From the NCBI GenBank assembly GCA_021818955.1, contig JAKASR010000017.1, forward strand, positions 18,159 through 82,158: a stretch of DNA of 64,000 nt, written 5' to 3'. Both the position numbers and the translations under genes were made by a program. Below the pieces are notes generated by a model, which saw nothing but the letters and a program-made list of their open reading frames with translations, made no database searches and was not told the origin of the DNA. Positions 44,932 through 54,415 of this stretch are shown here, piece by piece. Position 1 is the stretch's first letter, and each line of letters begins with the position of its first letter. The DNA comes from Acidobacteriota bacterium (GTDB lineage: Bacteria; Acidobacteriota; Terriglobia; Terriglobales; SCQP01).

Positions 44932-47265
44932 ATGCTAGAATCGCCTTGTTTTCAGTGGAGGCAATGGCAGGTGGGGCATGGCACCGTGGGAACGGCGGTA
45001 GCGCCGGCCGCGAATCCTGAGCGGAATTGGCCGCAACAGCTGGGCCAAGCCCTGATTGCTGAATTGATGGACCCCGGCTGTCAAACGGCGGAGGCGGTTC
45101 GAAGCCTGGCAGATGCAGCGGTTCGAGCCTGTCCCGATGATGGCGGGGTGCTGTCGATGGCGGTGGCGCTGCTCTTACGTAAAGGGCAGGCTGGCGCCGC
45201 CGAGCGTTATCTTAACCGGCTTGAAAAATACTATTTTCCATTGCCGGAGTCCCGTCTTTATCGCGCCCTGCTCTGGGCCCAAAAAAACAAACTTAAACCT
45301 GCCCGCCGCCTTTTGGAATCTCTCGATTTAAGGCGATGGCAGCAGGCTGCATGGATTTTTCCCCCGTGTCTGGGCGCCAACGATCTCTGGCTTCGCGAGC
45401 AGTTCCGCCTGATCTTTGCTCCCGCGCGGACGGCGTCGTCCACGGTTGCGCCGCGGCCCCGGAAGCAAGCGCCCGCGCCGGCAATCCCGGCAATCCAACT
45501 CCCAGACCGCTTCTCGTTGCCGTGCTTACCCATCGAGCTTCCCATCGAGATTGAGGTTGATCTCGGACGGTGTTTTGCCTGCCTTACATCCAATCGCAAC
45601 TTCTCCGGCGAGGAAGACTGGCACGAGTTGCGTTCAGCTTACTTGCATTTAAGTCTGGCGCAGGGTTTTGACGAACTGCTGTGCCTCAAGCACCTTAACC
45701 AGACTGAGTTGCTTGAGCACCAAGTGGAGACCGCGCGCAAGGTGTTGCGCCAGTTCCGTGGGCGTGTGTTGTTGGCGGACGAGGTCGGTTTGGGCAAGAC
45801 GATAGAAGCCGGCATGGTGCTGAAAGAGTACATCCTGCGCGGCATGGTGGAGCGTGCCCTGGTGCTCACGCCGCCCTCCCTGGTGGGGCAGTGGCGGGAA
45901 GAGATGGAAACCAAATTCAGCCTCCGCTTCGCCACCACGCAGGATAGTTTGTTACGGCAGGACCCGGAACGGTTCTGGGCGCAGCCGTACGTGATTGCCT
46001 CGCTGGCGCTGGCGCGGCGGCAGGAGCACTCCGCGCATCTGGCCGCTGGCGCCTATGATATGGTGATCGTGGACGAGGCGCATCACCTGCACGCTCGCCA
46101 GAGCCTGAGCTATAAACTGGTCGATGCGCTCAATAAGCGCTTCTTGCTTCTGCTTTCCGCCACCCCGGTCCAGAATGATCTGATTGAGCTCTATAACCTG
46201 CTCAGTTTATTGAAGCCGGGCATTTTACAGACCTTAAAGCAGTTTCGCGCCGAATACATGGTCAAGGGGAAGCCTCGGCAGGCGGCGAATCCGGAGCGTC
46301 TGCGCGGCTTGATGCGCGATGCGATGATCCGTAACACGCGCGCCGCCGCCGCCGTCCGCCTGCCCCGGCGGCATGTACAGACCCTGGTTGCAGATTCTGC
46401 CAGCGCCGAAGCGGCCGCCTACCGCCACCTCGATGAGTTGACCCGGGAATTGGCCGGGCGGACCGGCCATAGCAGCCGCGATCGTATGGTGTTGCGCCAG
46501 CTGCTGGGCGCCGCCGGCTCCTCGCCCGCCGCCGCCGCGGCAGCGGCCCGGCGGCAAGCGTCAGCGAATCCGAGCGATCCATCCTGGCCGGCGTTGGCCG
46601 GGGAATGGGAGGCGCTACGCCACGGCGCCAAGGAAGATTTGCTACTGCAGCTGCTGCGGCGCAATCCCGGCGAAAAGAAATTGGTCTTCGTTCATTATCG
46701 CGACTCGCTCCACCATCTTGCCGCCCGGTTGGAGAGCGAAGGGCTGGTGTACTCACTTTTTGAAGGAGGCATGAGCGGCTCGGATAAAGATGTCGCGATT
46801 GCCGCCTTTCGTAATCAGGTGCCGGTACTGCTGGCGACGGAATCGGGCGGCGAGGGGCGCAACATTCAGTTTTGCAATACGCTCATCAATTTCGATATCC
46901 CTTGGAACCCGATGGCGATCGAGCAGCGCATAGGCCGGCTGGACCGTATCGGACAGGCACGCGACGTTTTCATCTTTAATCTGGTGAACAAGGGCACGGT
47001 GGAGGAGGAAATGTTGCGCCTGCTGGAGGAAAAGATCGCGCTCTTCGAGTTGGTGGTGGGGGAGGCGGGAATCATCCTGGGCGAGATCGGGGATGGAGAA
47101 GGATTTGATGATCTCGTGTTGGAAGCCTGGCTGCGTTCGAGCGTGGAGGAGCGCACGCGGGCTTTCCAGGAATTGGGCGAGAAGCTCGACCAGGCCCGGC
47201 GGCAGTACCGAGGCGCGCAGCAACTGGATGAGGAACTCTTTGGCGAGGAGTTTGTCCAAAGCTAA
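44932..47265 (+). CDS. SNF2/RapA-like helicase with N-terminal helical domain
   Basis: 777 residues. The first about 230 residues are a helical, repeat-like domain (RYLNRLEKYYFPLPESRLYRALLWAQKNKL looks TPR-like). The SF2 core follows: VLLADEVGLGKTIEAGMVL (Walker A, about 287-305), IVDEAHHL (motif II), LLLSATPVQND (III), LVFVHYRDSLHHLAARLE (IV), LLATESGGEGRNIQFCNTLINFDIPWNP (V) and QRIGRLDRIGQ (VI). These are RapA-type motifs. It ends with the stop directly before its partner gene, so the two form a unit. Function may be transcription recycling, DNA repair or defence; the family alone does not decide. Confidence 0.85.
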   Translation: MLESPCFQWRQWQVGHGTVGTAVAPAANPERNWPQQLGQALIAELMDPGCQTAEAVRSLADAAVRACPDDGGVLSMAVALLLRKGQAGAAERYLNRLEKYYFPLPESRLYRALLWAQKNKLKPARRLLESLDLRRWQQAAWIFPPCLGANDLWLREQFRLIFAPARTASSTVAPRPRKQAPAPAIPAIQLPDRFSLPCLPIELPIEIEVDLGRCFACLTSNRNFSGEEDWHELRSAYLHLSLAQGFDELLCLKHLNQTELLEHQVETARKVLRQFRGRVLLADEVGLGKTIEAGMVLKEYILRGMVERALVLTPPSLVGQWREEMETKFSLRFATTQDSLLRQDPERFWAQPYVIASLALARRQEHSAHLAAGAYDMVIVDEAHHLHARQSLSYKLVDALNKRFLLLLSATPVQNDLIELYNLLSLLKPGILQTLKQFRAEYMVKGKPRQAANPERLRGLMRDAMIRNTRAAAAVRLPRRHVQTLVADSASAEAAAYRHLDELTRELAGRTGHSSRDRMVLRQLLGAAGSSPAAAAAAARRQASANPSDPSWPALAGEWEALRHGAKEDLLLQLLRRNPGEKKLVFVHYRDSLHHLAARLESEGLVYSLFEGGMSGSDKDVAIAAFRNQVPVLLATESGGEGRNIQFCNTLINFDIPWNPMAIEQRIGRLDRIGQARDVFIFNLVNKGTVEEEMLRLLEEKIALFELVVGEAGIILGEIGDGEGFDDLVLEAWLRSSVEERTRAFQELGEKLDQARRQYRGAQQLDEELFGEEFVQS

Positions 47266-48405
47266 ATGAACGACCTGCAAGGCTTCGCGTATCGCTTGCT
47301 GGAACGGCATGGCGCCATAGTGGAGGCGGAATCGGAGCTGTTACACGTGCTAGCGCCCGATTCGCTGCGCGCCCAAATGCAGTGGCCGGAGATGATTTCC
47401 CTGGCATTTGGCTCGGAAGCGCCCAGCGGCTCAATCCCAGTTGGGTTCGAAGGCGATTGGTTGCGGCGTTTTGGCGACCTATTGGGTGAGGCCGGGCGCT
47501 GGCGCCGCGTTTGCTTTCCAGCAGCAGTGCCTTCCCCTCCCAGCGCCGAACGCTTGCTGGACAAGGGCTTGGTTCTCCCCAACGCGGTTGCGCGAGTCGA
47601 GCACCAGCAGGAAGTCTGGACGCGCTGTTTGATTCTCGTCTTTCGCTACAGCGCCGTAGCGGACGAGAAGCGCGAAGGCTTGGTTTCGACGGCCATCAAT
47701 CTGGCCAGCGGCGCGAGCCTGGATGGCTGTCAGGCGCCGCTGCGCGCGGCTGCGGCGAATGCCGAGCCCGCCGCGGCTTCGCCCCAGGCTGCCGAAACTT
47801 TGGGCCGGGTGGAAAATTTTGTACCGCGTCTTCGTGCGCTGGTGGGACATCGTGTGCAGGGGGAATTAGATCCGTTCCTGCGGGGAGTCAGGCGGCGCAT
47901 GGAACGCGACCGCCAGCGGATCCATGCTTATCATTCCGGCTTGCAGGCGGAGGCCAGCCGGCGGCTCGCTGCCATGGCGGGTTCCGGTGAGAACGGTAAG
48001 GCCGAGAGGGAGGGACGGCGAGAACAATGGCGACTGGACACGATTGAGCGGGAATATCGATCAAAGATCGAGGATCTGCGCCGCAATTACGCCGTGCGGG
48101 TGAGGGTCGAGTGGGTACAGGGCTTGGAAATCCTGGCTCCAGTACACCGGATTGAGGTGATGATCCACCGCCGTAAGGGCCAAAGGCGCATCGCCATGGA
48201 TTGGTTCCCCCAGGTGCGAGCGCTCGAGCCGCCGCCCTGCGATTGGGGCCTCGGCCTCGGCCGCGAACGTTGGGTTTGCGACGAGCGGCTGCATTTAACC
48301 GATGCTGGAGGACAGGAACCCTGCCCGGAATGCGATAAGTCCTGGTGCCGTGCTTGTTCCCCGGTTCAATGCCCGCGCTGCCAGCGTATGAAGATAAAGA
48401 TCTGA
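47266..48405 (+). CDS. Helicase-partner protein with coiled coil and C-terminal zinc-ribbon-like tail
   Basis: 379 residues, no known family recognised. N-terminal 1-200 is globular; residues about 205-275 are a charged, helical, probable coiled-coil region (RGVRRRMERDRQRIHAYHS, EREGRREQWRLDTIEREYR). The C-terminus carries WVCDERLHLT, then EPCPECDKSWCRACSPVQC and PRCQRM: Cys pairs spaced like a zinc ribbon or treble clef. It begins one base after the helicase stop, so is translationally linked. The dyad suggests a dedicated nucleic-acid-bound partner of the helicase. Confidence 0.65.
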   Translation: MNDLQGFAYRLLERHGAIVEAESELLHVLAPDSLRAQMQWPEMISLAFGSEAPSGSIPVGFEGDWLRRFGDLLGEAGRWRRVCFPAAVPSPPSAERLLDKGLVLPNAVARVEHQQEVWTRCLILVFRYSAVADEKREGLVSTAINLASGASLDGCQAPLRAAAANAEPAAASPQAAETLGRVENFVPRLRALVGHRVQGELDPFLRGVRRRMERDRQRIHAYHSGLQAEASRRLAAMAGSGENGKAEREGRREQWRLDTIEREYRSKIEDLRRNYAVRVRVEWVQGLEILAPVHRIEVMIHRRKGQRRIAMDWFPQVRALEPPPCDWGLGLGRERWVCDERLHLTDAGGQEPCPECDKSWCRACSPVQCPRCQRMKIKI

Positions 48406-49149
48406 CGCCGGGCCGGTTAGCGTAGCTCGCCGCCGGGCACATCCCGAGAGCCGGAACCCCACCCCCAAACTCGGCCGCTTGGGAGCCCAATGGCGTCCGG
48501 CCTATACGCCACGAAATGACGGCGTGGCCTCGCGGCGGCTAAGGAAGGAAGATTTTCTACTCAGAACGGGGCTGTTCGGCGTCAACTATTCTTTCCGGCC
48601 AGGAAGTTTCATTGTCGCCAATCACGATACCAAAGAACAGCCTTGAAGTGGCGCCCCTTGCATGAGGCTACGCGGTAGCCAAGATCGAGTGCCGTGACTG
48701 CGGTCAACAGATCGGAAAACGGCAGAGTGACGGCTCGGAGCGCAACGGAAGCCGATATGGCCAGCAGTGGCTCATGCGCTACGCTACGAATAAGCGATCA
48801 GCATGGGCCGGGCCGCTCGTAGCCGGATCCTGTTTTCCCAATCTTATAAACCTATCGGCAGTTTTTGGGGCCTCGGGATAGCTTGGCCAGCGAGGGGATG
48901 CGCACGGCGGCGGATCTGCTTTATGAATGCGGTCAATATGACGGCAGCTGGCGGGCACCTATCGAAGGTCTTGCAATTCCCTGCCGATGACGGCCAGTCG
49001 GATGTATTGCCATCACCGGTCAAGAGTATTGAAGCGCTGAAAGCTTCATCCTGTTTGGTCGAAACGGCGGAGCTGCTGACACGTCTGCGGCAAGGTTCAT
49101 TCGAAAACTGAAAAACATAATAAATTCGCTGCGAGATCAGGTAGGTGAA
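48406..49149. other. Intergenic stretch without recognised gene
   Basis: 744 bases. A short + strand frame near 48923-49111 (MNAVNMTAAGGHLSK...) has no ribosome binding site or family match. A segment near 48690-48780 codes an IECRDCGQQIGK-like piece that may be a relic of a zinc-ribbon protein. No clear terminator after the helicase partner gene. Confidence 0.4.
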
Positions 49150-49791
49150 TTATGCGCCCGGCTGCAGAACGTTGCAACTGGCGACTGCTTTTACAATCTG
49201 CCGCTTGACCGGGTTCGGGAACTTGGCAGCGTACTGTAGCAGCCTGCCACGATCCAGCCATTGCAGGTTCAGTTCATCTGTATGGATAATGCTGCCTTCC
49301 TGACGGCACAAATAAATCCAGTCCAATAGCGCCTTTTCCGGCTCCGCGACTTTGTACTTGCCATATCGCGTGCACTTTTCCTGGAACCCCCAATATAAAT
49401 TCTTCGACAGCCGGCGAAAGATGATGGACACGGATTTGGATCGGAACTCGCCGGGCCGCCCAGGAGTGACGCAAGTGAGAACGGTTGGACTCTGCGACGA
49501 AATCCCCGAGTCCCGCAGGACCGTTTCGAGCGACAGGTATACCTCGGGTCTCAGTAGGTTAATTAGCTCCCGACCGGAAAAATCAGGCACGAGCCGGTTG
49601 ATGAAAATTTTCTTGCCCAGATGATCGACCAGCCCGCGATTCTCTTGCCGGCGAAGTGCGTTCCCGACAGCAATTTCGGAAATATTGAGTTCGCGGGCGA
49701 GATCATCCACGCGAAGATATCCGGACGTTCGTAGTCGTCGCTGCGGCCTGCCCGGCTTCCGCCATGGTGACCATTGTAGTCTTTCGGGCAC
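49150..49791 (-). CDS. AbiEi-like transcriptional regulator/antitoxin, without toxin partner
   Basis: 213 residues. N-terminal winged helix (YLRVDDLARELNISEIAVGNALRRQENRGLV) followed by an AbiEi-type domain containing SKSVSIIFRRLSKNLYWGFQ and the family mark VAEPEKALLDWIYLC. AbiEi proteins are antitoxins and autorepressors of type IV systems. No AbiEii nucleotidyltransferase lies on either side, so this is an orphan or a stand-alone regulator. The first about 20 residues are doubtful; ATG 49791 is simply the longest start. Confidence 0.65.
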   Translation of the reverse strand: MPERLQWSPWRKPGRPQRRLRTSGYLRVDDLARELNISEIAVGNALRRQENRGLVDHLGKKIFINRLVPDFSGRELINLLRPEVYLSLETVLRDSGISSQSPTVLTCVTPGRPGEFRSKSVSIIFRRLSKNLYWGFQEKCTRYGKYKVAEPEKALLDWIYLCRQEGSIIHTDELNLQWLDRGRLLQYAAKFPNPVKRQIVKAVASCNVLQPGA

Positions 49792-50216
49792 GCCTTTCGC
49801 ATATCGAGAACGATTCTTGGTTCAAGGACCGGTTTGGGATTTGGTGCGGCGCTGGGTTTGGGGTTAGACCGGAAGACGGCACAAGTTTTGTGCCAGGGGC
49901 TGGTTCAGATCGTGAACGGAAAGCGGCTCAGGAAACGGTCAAGGTTCGTGCGTAACTTGGTCCGATGCGGCCAGCTTCTGCGCTGATTTGAATCACGCGC
50001 GTGGCCGGCGACCGGCAAAAGTGCAATCGCCTCTTTCCCGGCGGTTACAAACGGGGGAGTCACCCAACGCCGCGGCCTCTCCGTGGTTGGAGGGTGGGTC
50101 AGGTTCGGGCTCCCTGCCCTACTTTTTCTGATATACTAGACTGCCTTTAACTGGGGGCTGGATCCTGATTTGCCGGCGATTTAAAGACGCATTGTTGCCG
50201 CTTCGGATCTTTGGCC
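49792..50216. other. Intergenic stretch, upstream of exported-protein row
   Basis: Separates divergent genes. A -10-like TATACT at 50132-50137 may serve the + strand genes, but no -35 of good quality is at the proper distance. Otherwise nothing recognised. Confidence 0.4.
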
Positions 50217-51143
50217 ATGCGGAACTTTTCGATTTTGCTGGCAGCCACTACTTGGCTGTCGCTAAGCGCGACGCTCTTCGGCCAGGGTTCAGCACCCAGG
50301 CCGAAGTCTCCGGTGGTCCACAACCTGTTAATGCAGCGGGAAGAAGTCCTGAGTGCAATTCAGGACAATGATGCCCATCTTCTCTCGCTGCTGCGATTAG
50401 TCGAACAATCGAAGCATTTGGCGGCGCGGGCCCGTCAGGCAGGCAACGGCGCCGAGGCAGCAACCGCCGCTCAGGCACTGGAAAATGCCGAGCAGGGTAT
50501 TGAGTTGGTGCAACACAAGCTGGCGCGAGAACGTGCCATCCTGTGGCAGATCAATTCGGCCCTGGATCAGGCGAGGGAATGGCCTCCAGACCTGGTAGCT
50601 GTGCATCCCGCGGCCACTCCCATTGGGATGACCGGCACGGTAAAAATCACCAATGCCCAAGGCCATGCCATCGCATTGCACGGTCAAGGATTTAAGCTGC
50701 AGCCGGGCATGACCATCGACCTGCCTGGACGCCACAGCTTTATGCGCCTGCAGTTGCCTTCAGGCGCCCGCGTTGATCTGGGCCCGCACACCCGTTTGCG
50801 TTATGAAGCCGGAAAGACCGGTCGCATCTATGATCTTCTCCAGGGCGAACTGCACCTGAACGAACGCGCCAAGGCTTACTTATACAAGAAATTCGGCTCT
50901 CGATTCAGCATACGCACGCCGCAGGTTGCCGTTGCCGTTCGCGGCACGGAATTCACGATCAGCACGAACTCCCGCCGTTCTGTCTTCACTGTGCTTTCGG
51001 GAGAAATTGCGCTGCGCGTCAACGGCCGAAAGGCTCCCATTATCTTGCGAAGAATGCAATGGCTGCGGATTCCAACGCATGGGGCGATTCCATCGCCTGC
51101 GGCGATTTCGGGAAACCATATGCAGGTCTGGTGGCAGCCATGA
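50217..51143 (+). CDS. Exported FecR-domain protein
   Basis: 308 residues from ATG 50217 (TTG 50211 also possible). Signal peptide MRNFSILLAATTWLSLSATL then FGQG. Residues about 40-125 are helical (LLMQREEVLSAIQDNDAHLL, AATAAQALENAEQGIELVQH). The C-terminal half is a FecR-type beta-sandwich: FMRLQLPSGARVDLGPHTRL, YDLLQGELHL, FSIRTPQVAVAVRGTEFTI and VFTVLSGEIALRV. No anti-sigma N-terminus or transmembrane helix besides the signal, so it is an exported sensor or scaffold and not a classic FecR. It heads a row of exported proteins; the next start overlaps its stop (ATGA). Confidence 0.75.
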   Translation: MRNFSILLAATTWLSLSATLFGQGSAPRPKSPVVHNLLMQREEVLSAIQDNDAHLLSLLRLVEQSKHLAARARQAGNGAEAATAAQALENAEQGIELVQHKLARERAILWQINSALDQAREWPPDLVAVHPAATPIGMTGTVKITNAQGHAIALHGQGFKLQPGMTIDLPGRHSFMRLQLPSGARVDLGPHTRLRYEAGKTGRIYDLLQGELHLNERAKAYLYKKFGSRFSIRTPQVAVAVRGTEFTISTNSRRSVFTVLSGEIALRVNGRKAPIILRRMQWLRIPTHGAIPSPAAISGNHMQVWWQP

Positions 51144-52273
51144 AGGCGAAGCTCCCGCGGCGCGCAAGCTGGATGCTGATGGCCGTCGCCATTGCTCTGC
51201 CGGCCACCGCACGCCCCGCAGCCGCGCAGGCGGCGGGCTGGTTCTGGCAGATGCGTCAGCACTGCCTTGCAACCCGGGGACGCTGGGTTCCTACCGGAAA
51301 TGGCGGCTACCGTTGCGTCTACACTTCAGTTCCCGCGCCGCCGCCGCCACCACAACCGCCTCCGGCGCCGTATCAAACAAACCAGGAACAAGAGCGCCAG
51401 CAAGAACAGCAGCGGCAAGCGAATGCGCGGGAGCAGGCGCGGGCAAAAGCGCAGGCGCGGGCAGACGAACAGCGCCGCAAGGCGGAACAGCACGCCCAAT
51501 TTCTACGATCCCGAGATGAAGCTTACCGTCACCTGAAGAAAGTGGGCTTGCAGCCGCCGGGGCTGAAAGGCGAACACGGCAACACGGCCACATTCGGCCT
51601 AAAGGGGATCTCTTCCGCTCAGGCATCGATCCTGATCGACACCTTGCCGCCTGATCGCCAGGCCAGACAGGCAGAGACGGCGTGGCAACAACTGCACTGC
51701 GCGGCCGTCATTCTCGGCGATGCCGCGCGCGCCGCATCCAGCGATCTGACCGGACCTGCACTCGACCAGATGGCCGATAACGTCCGCTATCTCGCCCAGC
51801 AGGCCGCGGCCGCGCTCGACGGCCGCCAAGTGGGGGTGGCCTGCGATTCCGGTGGCCCCATGCCCACCATCGGCGATCCGGCGCAGGCAACGAGTCAGGT
51901 GCGCTCGCTTTCTGCGCAATTGCTCAATAACGTGAATCGCCTGCAGCGGCTCGATAGCCGCGCACGGAAAATCGAGCAAAACTCAACCCGCCCGGTTGCA
52001 ACCGGGGCGCCCGCCAACCGGTCACTACCCGAAAACGCCGAACCAGCGGCAGCCCCGGCCGCGGGAAATATAGCGCAGCATGATCGGGCGCTGGCGCTCA
52101 AGGCCTACGCCGTCCAAAGACAAAACACAAACCAACAAAATGCCGCGCTGGCTCTGCTGCTGGCAACGCAGCGAGAACTCAATTCCATCCGGGCTGAAAA
52201 AGAACAAAGCCGACAGCAGATTCAGCGGATCGCAGCGCAATTGCAGGCGCTGCATTCGTCACCACGTCCGTAA
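51140..52273 (+). CDS. Exported Pro/Gln-rich coiled-coil protein, unknown function
   Basis: 377 residues from ATG 51140. Signal peptide (SWMLMAVAIALPATARPAAAQ). A short Cys-containing segment (MRQHCLATRGRWVPTGNGGY, then RCVY) precedes a Pro stretch (PAPPPPPQPPPAP) and a Gln/Arg/Glu/Ala coiled coil (about 80-125). The middle is globular; the end (about 325-377) is a second coiled coil (LLLATQRELNSIRAEKEQ). The 3' 200 bases recur as a decayed copy at 54195-54406. No family recognised. Confidence 0.65.
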   Translation: MKAKLPRRASWMLMAVAIALPATARPAAAQAAGWFWQMRQHCLATRGRWVPTGNGGYRCVYTSVPAPPPPPQPPPAPYQTNQEQERQQEQQRQANAREQARAKAQARADEQRRKAEQHAQFLRSRDEAYRHLKKVGLQPPGLKGEHGNTATFGLKGISSAQASILIDTLPPDRQARQAETAWQQLHCAAVILGDAARAASSDLTGPALDQMADNVRYLAQQAAAALDGRQVGVACDSGGPMPTIGDPAQATSQVRSLSAQLLNNVNRLQRLDSRARKIEQNSTRPVATGAPANRSLPENAEPAAAPAAGNIAQHDRALALKAYAVQRQNTNQQNAALALLLATQRELNSIRAEKEQSRQQIQRIAAQLQALHSSPRP

Positions 52274-52300
52274 ACGGAGCGCCGGGATAAGGAAAACAGG

Positions 52301-53200
52301 ATGTCTCAACGGCGATTAGCTCAACCTCACAAGCTGGCATTGGCAGTCTGCATCATTCTGGCCAGCGTGGCGTGGCGCGCGGCGGCGCAGGCCACGGGCT
52401 CCGATTATGCCAAGCTGCGGCAACTCACGTCGCAGTTGCAAAATTCTCCGGCCAACGCCGGCTTGCGCAAGCAGATCATCGCGCTAGCGTTGAAGTTACC
52501 GGCGCCACCCGCGGAGACCGCCGCTGCGCTTAAGGCCGAGGGCGCCGGCGAATACGCATTCAAACATGCACAGACGCAATCGGATTTTTCCAGCGCGGCG
52601 GAGGCGTTCGAGCAGGCGGCGCTCATCGAACCCTGGGTGGCAGCTAATTACTACAACGCGGGCCAAGCTTACGCTAAAGCAAAACACTTTAACCTCGCGA
52701 TTGCGGCATTGAATTGGTACCTGACGGCTGCGCCCAATGCCGGCGATCGGGATGCCGTATTGAAGCGTATAGGCGCCCTGGAGTACGCCCGCGTTCATCC
52801 GGCCGTCGCAAACGATCAACCGCGCGGACAACCCGTGGCACAAGCCCAGGCGGCCGCCGCAGCGCGACAACGCCGGCAAGATAGCCTGGCCGGCCATTGG
52901 AACGTTAGATTTAACAAAGGCGCCTATTACAACATTGGAGGCTCGCTTGGCAACTGGACGGTATGCGCGCACCCGTACGGGTTCGCGGCTGTCGCTGCAG
53001 AACCTTGCGAGGCCACAACGACGACCTATTCCGGGAAAGATCATTTGTCGTTCATTTATGGTCAAGTCAATAGCAGTCATGTAGTAATCCAATGCTCAAG
53101 AATCAGAACCGACGAACTGCGATGCCAGGCGCAGTCCTACGCGATGAACGGCTCGCCAGGTTGGAATGCGACGTTAACCCTGGTGCGCAATTCTAATTGA
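52301..53200 (+). CDS. Exported helical-repeat protein, tandem family member A
   Basis: 299 residues. Signal peptide ending AWRAAAQ. Residues about 35-165 are a helical (TPR-like) unit shared with three neighbours: LRQLTSQLQNSPANAGLRKQ, EYAFKHAQ, PWVAANYYNAGQAYAKA, AIAALNWYLTAAPNAGDRDA. After an Ala/Gln linker, a beta-rich C-terminal domain follows (SLAGHWNVRF, WTVCAHPYG, VIQCSRIRTDELRCQAQ) that looks like a small lipocalin-like barrel with several Cys. Start ATG 52301 has AAGGA seven bases upstream. Unknown function. Confidence 0.75.
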   Translation: MSQRRLAQPHKLALAVCIILASVAWRAAAQATGSDYAKLRQLTSQLQNSPANAGLRKQIIALALKLPAPPAETAAALKAEGAGEYAFKHAQTQSDFSSAAEAFEQAALIEPWVAANYYNAGQAYAKAKHFNLAIAALNWYLTAAPNAGDRDAVLKRIGALEYARVHPAVANDQPRGQPVAQAQAAAAARQRRQDSLAGHWNVRFNKGAYYNIGGSLGNWTVCAHPYGFAAVAAEPCEATTTTYSGKDHLSFIYGQVNSSHVVIQCSRIRTDELRCQAQSYAMNGSPGWNATLTLVRNSN

Positions 53201-53232
53201 ACATCTGTACTGATCGCGATGGAGTCACCCTT

Positions 53233-54162
53233 ATGCCCAATCGGATGCTCACGAAGCTTGCCGCCAAATTGCTTTGGTTTACGCTGGTTTTTTGCCCGGC
53301 GGTGAGCGTTGCCACCGGGTGCGCGGCGGCGCAAACGCCGGTGCCGGGCTCGGATTATGCCAGATTGCAGAACCTCACATCGCAATTGCAAACTTCTCCG
53401 GCCAACGACGCCTTGCGCAAGCAGATCATCGCGCTGGCACTGAAGCTGCCGACACCGCCCAACGAAACCAGCGCGGCAATCGAAGCTCAAGGAGCCGGAA
53501 AATTCGCCTTTCACCATGCGCAATCGGCGGTGGATTTCTATAACGCTGGACAGGCATTCGATCATGCCGCCCTGCTTGCGCCTTGGATGGCGGCCAACTA
53601 CTACAACGCGGCACAGGCCTATGCCAAGACCGCGCACCTGAACCGGGCGATCGCGGACCTGCGCTGGTATCTTAAGGCCGCGCCCAATGCCGAGGACAAG
53701 GATGCGGTGCTAGAGCAGATTGGCGGGCTCAAGTACGCGCAGCAGCATCCAGTCAGTCGGCATACCACCACGCCAACCGCCGCTGCAACCGCGGCCCAAG
53801 CGCAAGCCGCGGTCGCGCAAGCAGCTCTAGCGCGCTATCTTGGCAATTGGCAGGTGCGGCAAGCCACCTTATCGGGAAGGTCGGTTTCCTGCATGTGGAC
53901 ATTGACCATCACTAAATCCAGCGAAGCATGGAGTTTGGGTGGGGGATTGTGCTCCAATGGCGATCACAACGTTCTGGACTCGATCAGCGGCAACGGCCTC
54001 AAATTCCGGAATCAGATGGTGAACGATGGAGGGCGGCTGGTTCAAGAACAAACCTACCGGCTAAGGATTTCGCCGGACGGAAACACCATGGAAGGAACGA
54101 TGCAGCTTACTTTTCCGGTCACCGGCACCATCGTTGACCTGAACATCGAAAGAGTTCCATAG
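53233..54162 (+). CDS. Exported helical-repeat protein, tandem family member B
   Basis: 309 residues from ATG 53233, with GGAG at 53221-53224. Signal peptide with a Cys near its end (VSVATGCAAAQ), so a lipoprotein is possible. The helical half is conserved (LQNLTSQLQTSPANDALRKQ, PWMAANYYNAAQAYAKTAHL). The C-terminal half (YLGNWQVRQATL, SCMWTLTITK, GNTMEGTMQLTF) shares only the general beta-rich pattern with the other members. Confidence 0.75.
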   Translation: MPNRMLTKLAAKLLWFTLVFCPAVSVATGCAAAQTPVPGSDYARLQNLTSQLQTSPANDALRKQIIALALKLPTPPNETSAAIEAQGAGKFAFHHAQSAVDFYNAGQAFDHAALLAPWMAANYYNAAQAYAKTAHLNRAIADLRWYLKAAPNAEDKDAVLEQIGGLKYAQQHPVSRHTTTPTAAATAAQAQAAVAQAALARYLGNWQVRQATLSGRSVSCMWTLTITKSSEAWSLGGGLCSNGDHNVLDSISGNGLKFRNQMVNDGGRLVQEQTYRLRISPDGNTMEGTMQLTFPVTGTIVDLNIERVP

Positions 54163-54194
54163 TTTCGTGAGCGGCAGCACTTGCCATTCCATGC

Positions 54195-54406
54195 CATTGT
54201 CGAGCGCTGGCGCTCAAGTCCTACGCCGTGCAAAGACAAAACACCAACCAGCAAGATGCCGGGCTGGCTCTGCTGCTGGCCACGCAGCGAGAGCTTAATT
54301 CCATCCAGGCTGAAAAAAAACAAAGCTGGCAACAGATTTAGCGAATCGCGGCGCAATTGCAAGCGCTGAATTCGTCACCGCGTCCATAAGCGGAGTGCCG
54401 GGGTAG
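54195..54406 (+). pseudogene. Fossil of the 3' end of the coiled-coil gene at 51140
   Basis: About 210 bases that closely resemble 52080-52290: the last codons of the coiled-coil gene (ALALKAYAVQRQNTNQQ region), its stop and the spacer to the next gene. Frame is broken by small indels and an internal stop. It precedes family member C exactly as the intact original precedes member A, so it was carried along in a tandem duplication. Confidence 0.8.
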
Positions 54407-54415
54407 GGGGAAACG

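Noticed and set aside
48803..49111. 102-residue + strand frame
   Set aside because: No family pattern and no convincing start; the region looks like residual sequence between two unrelated units.
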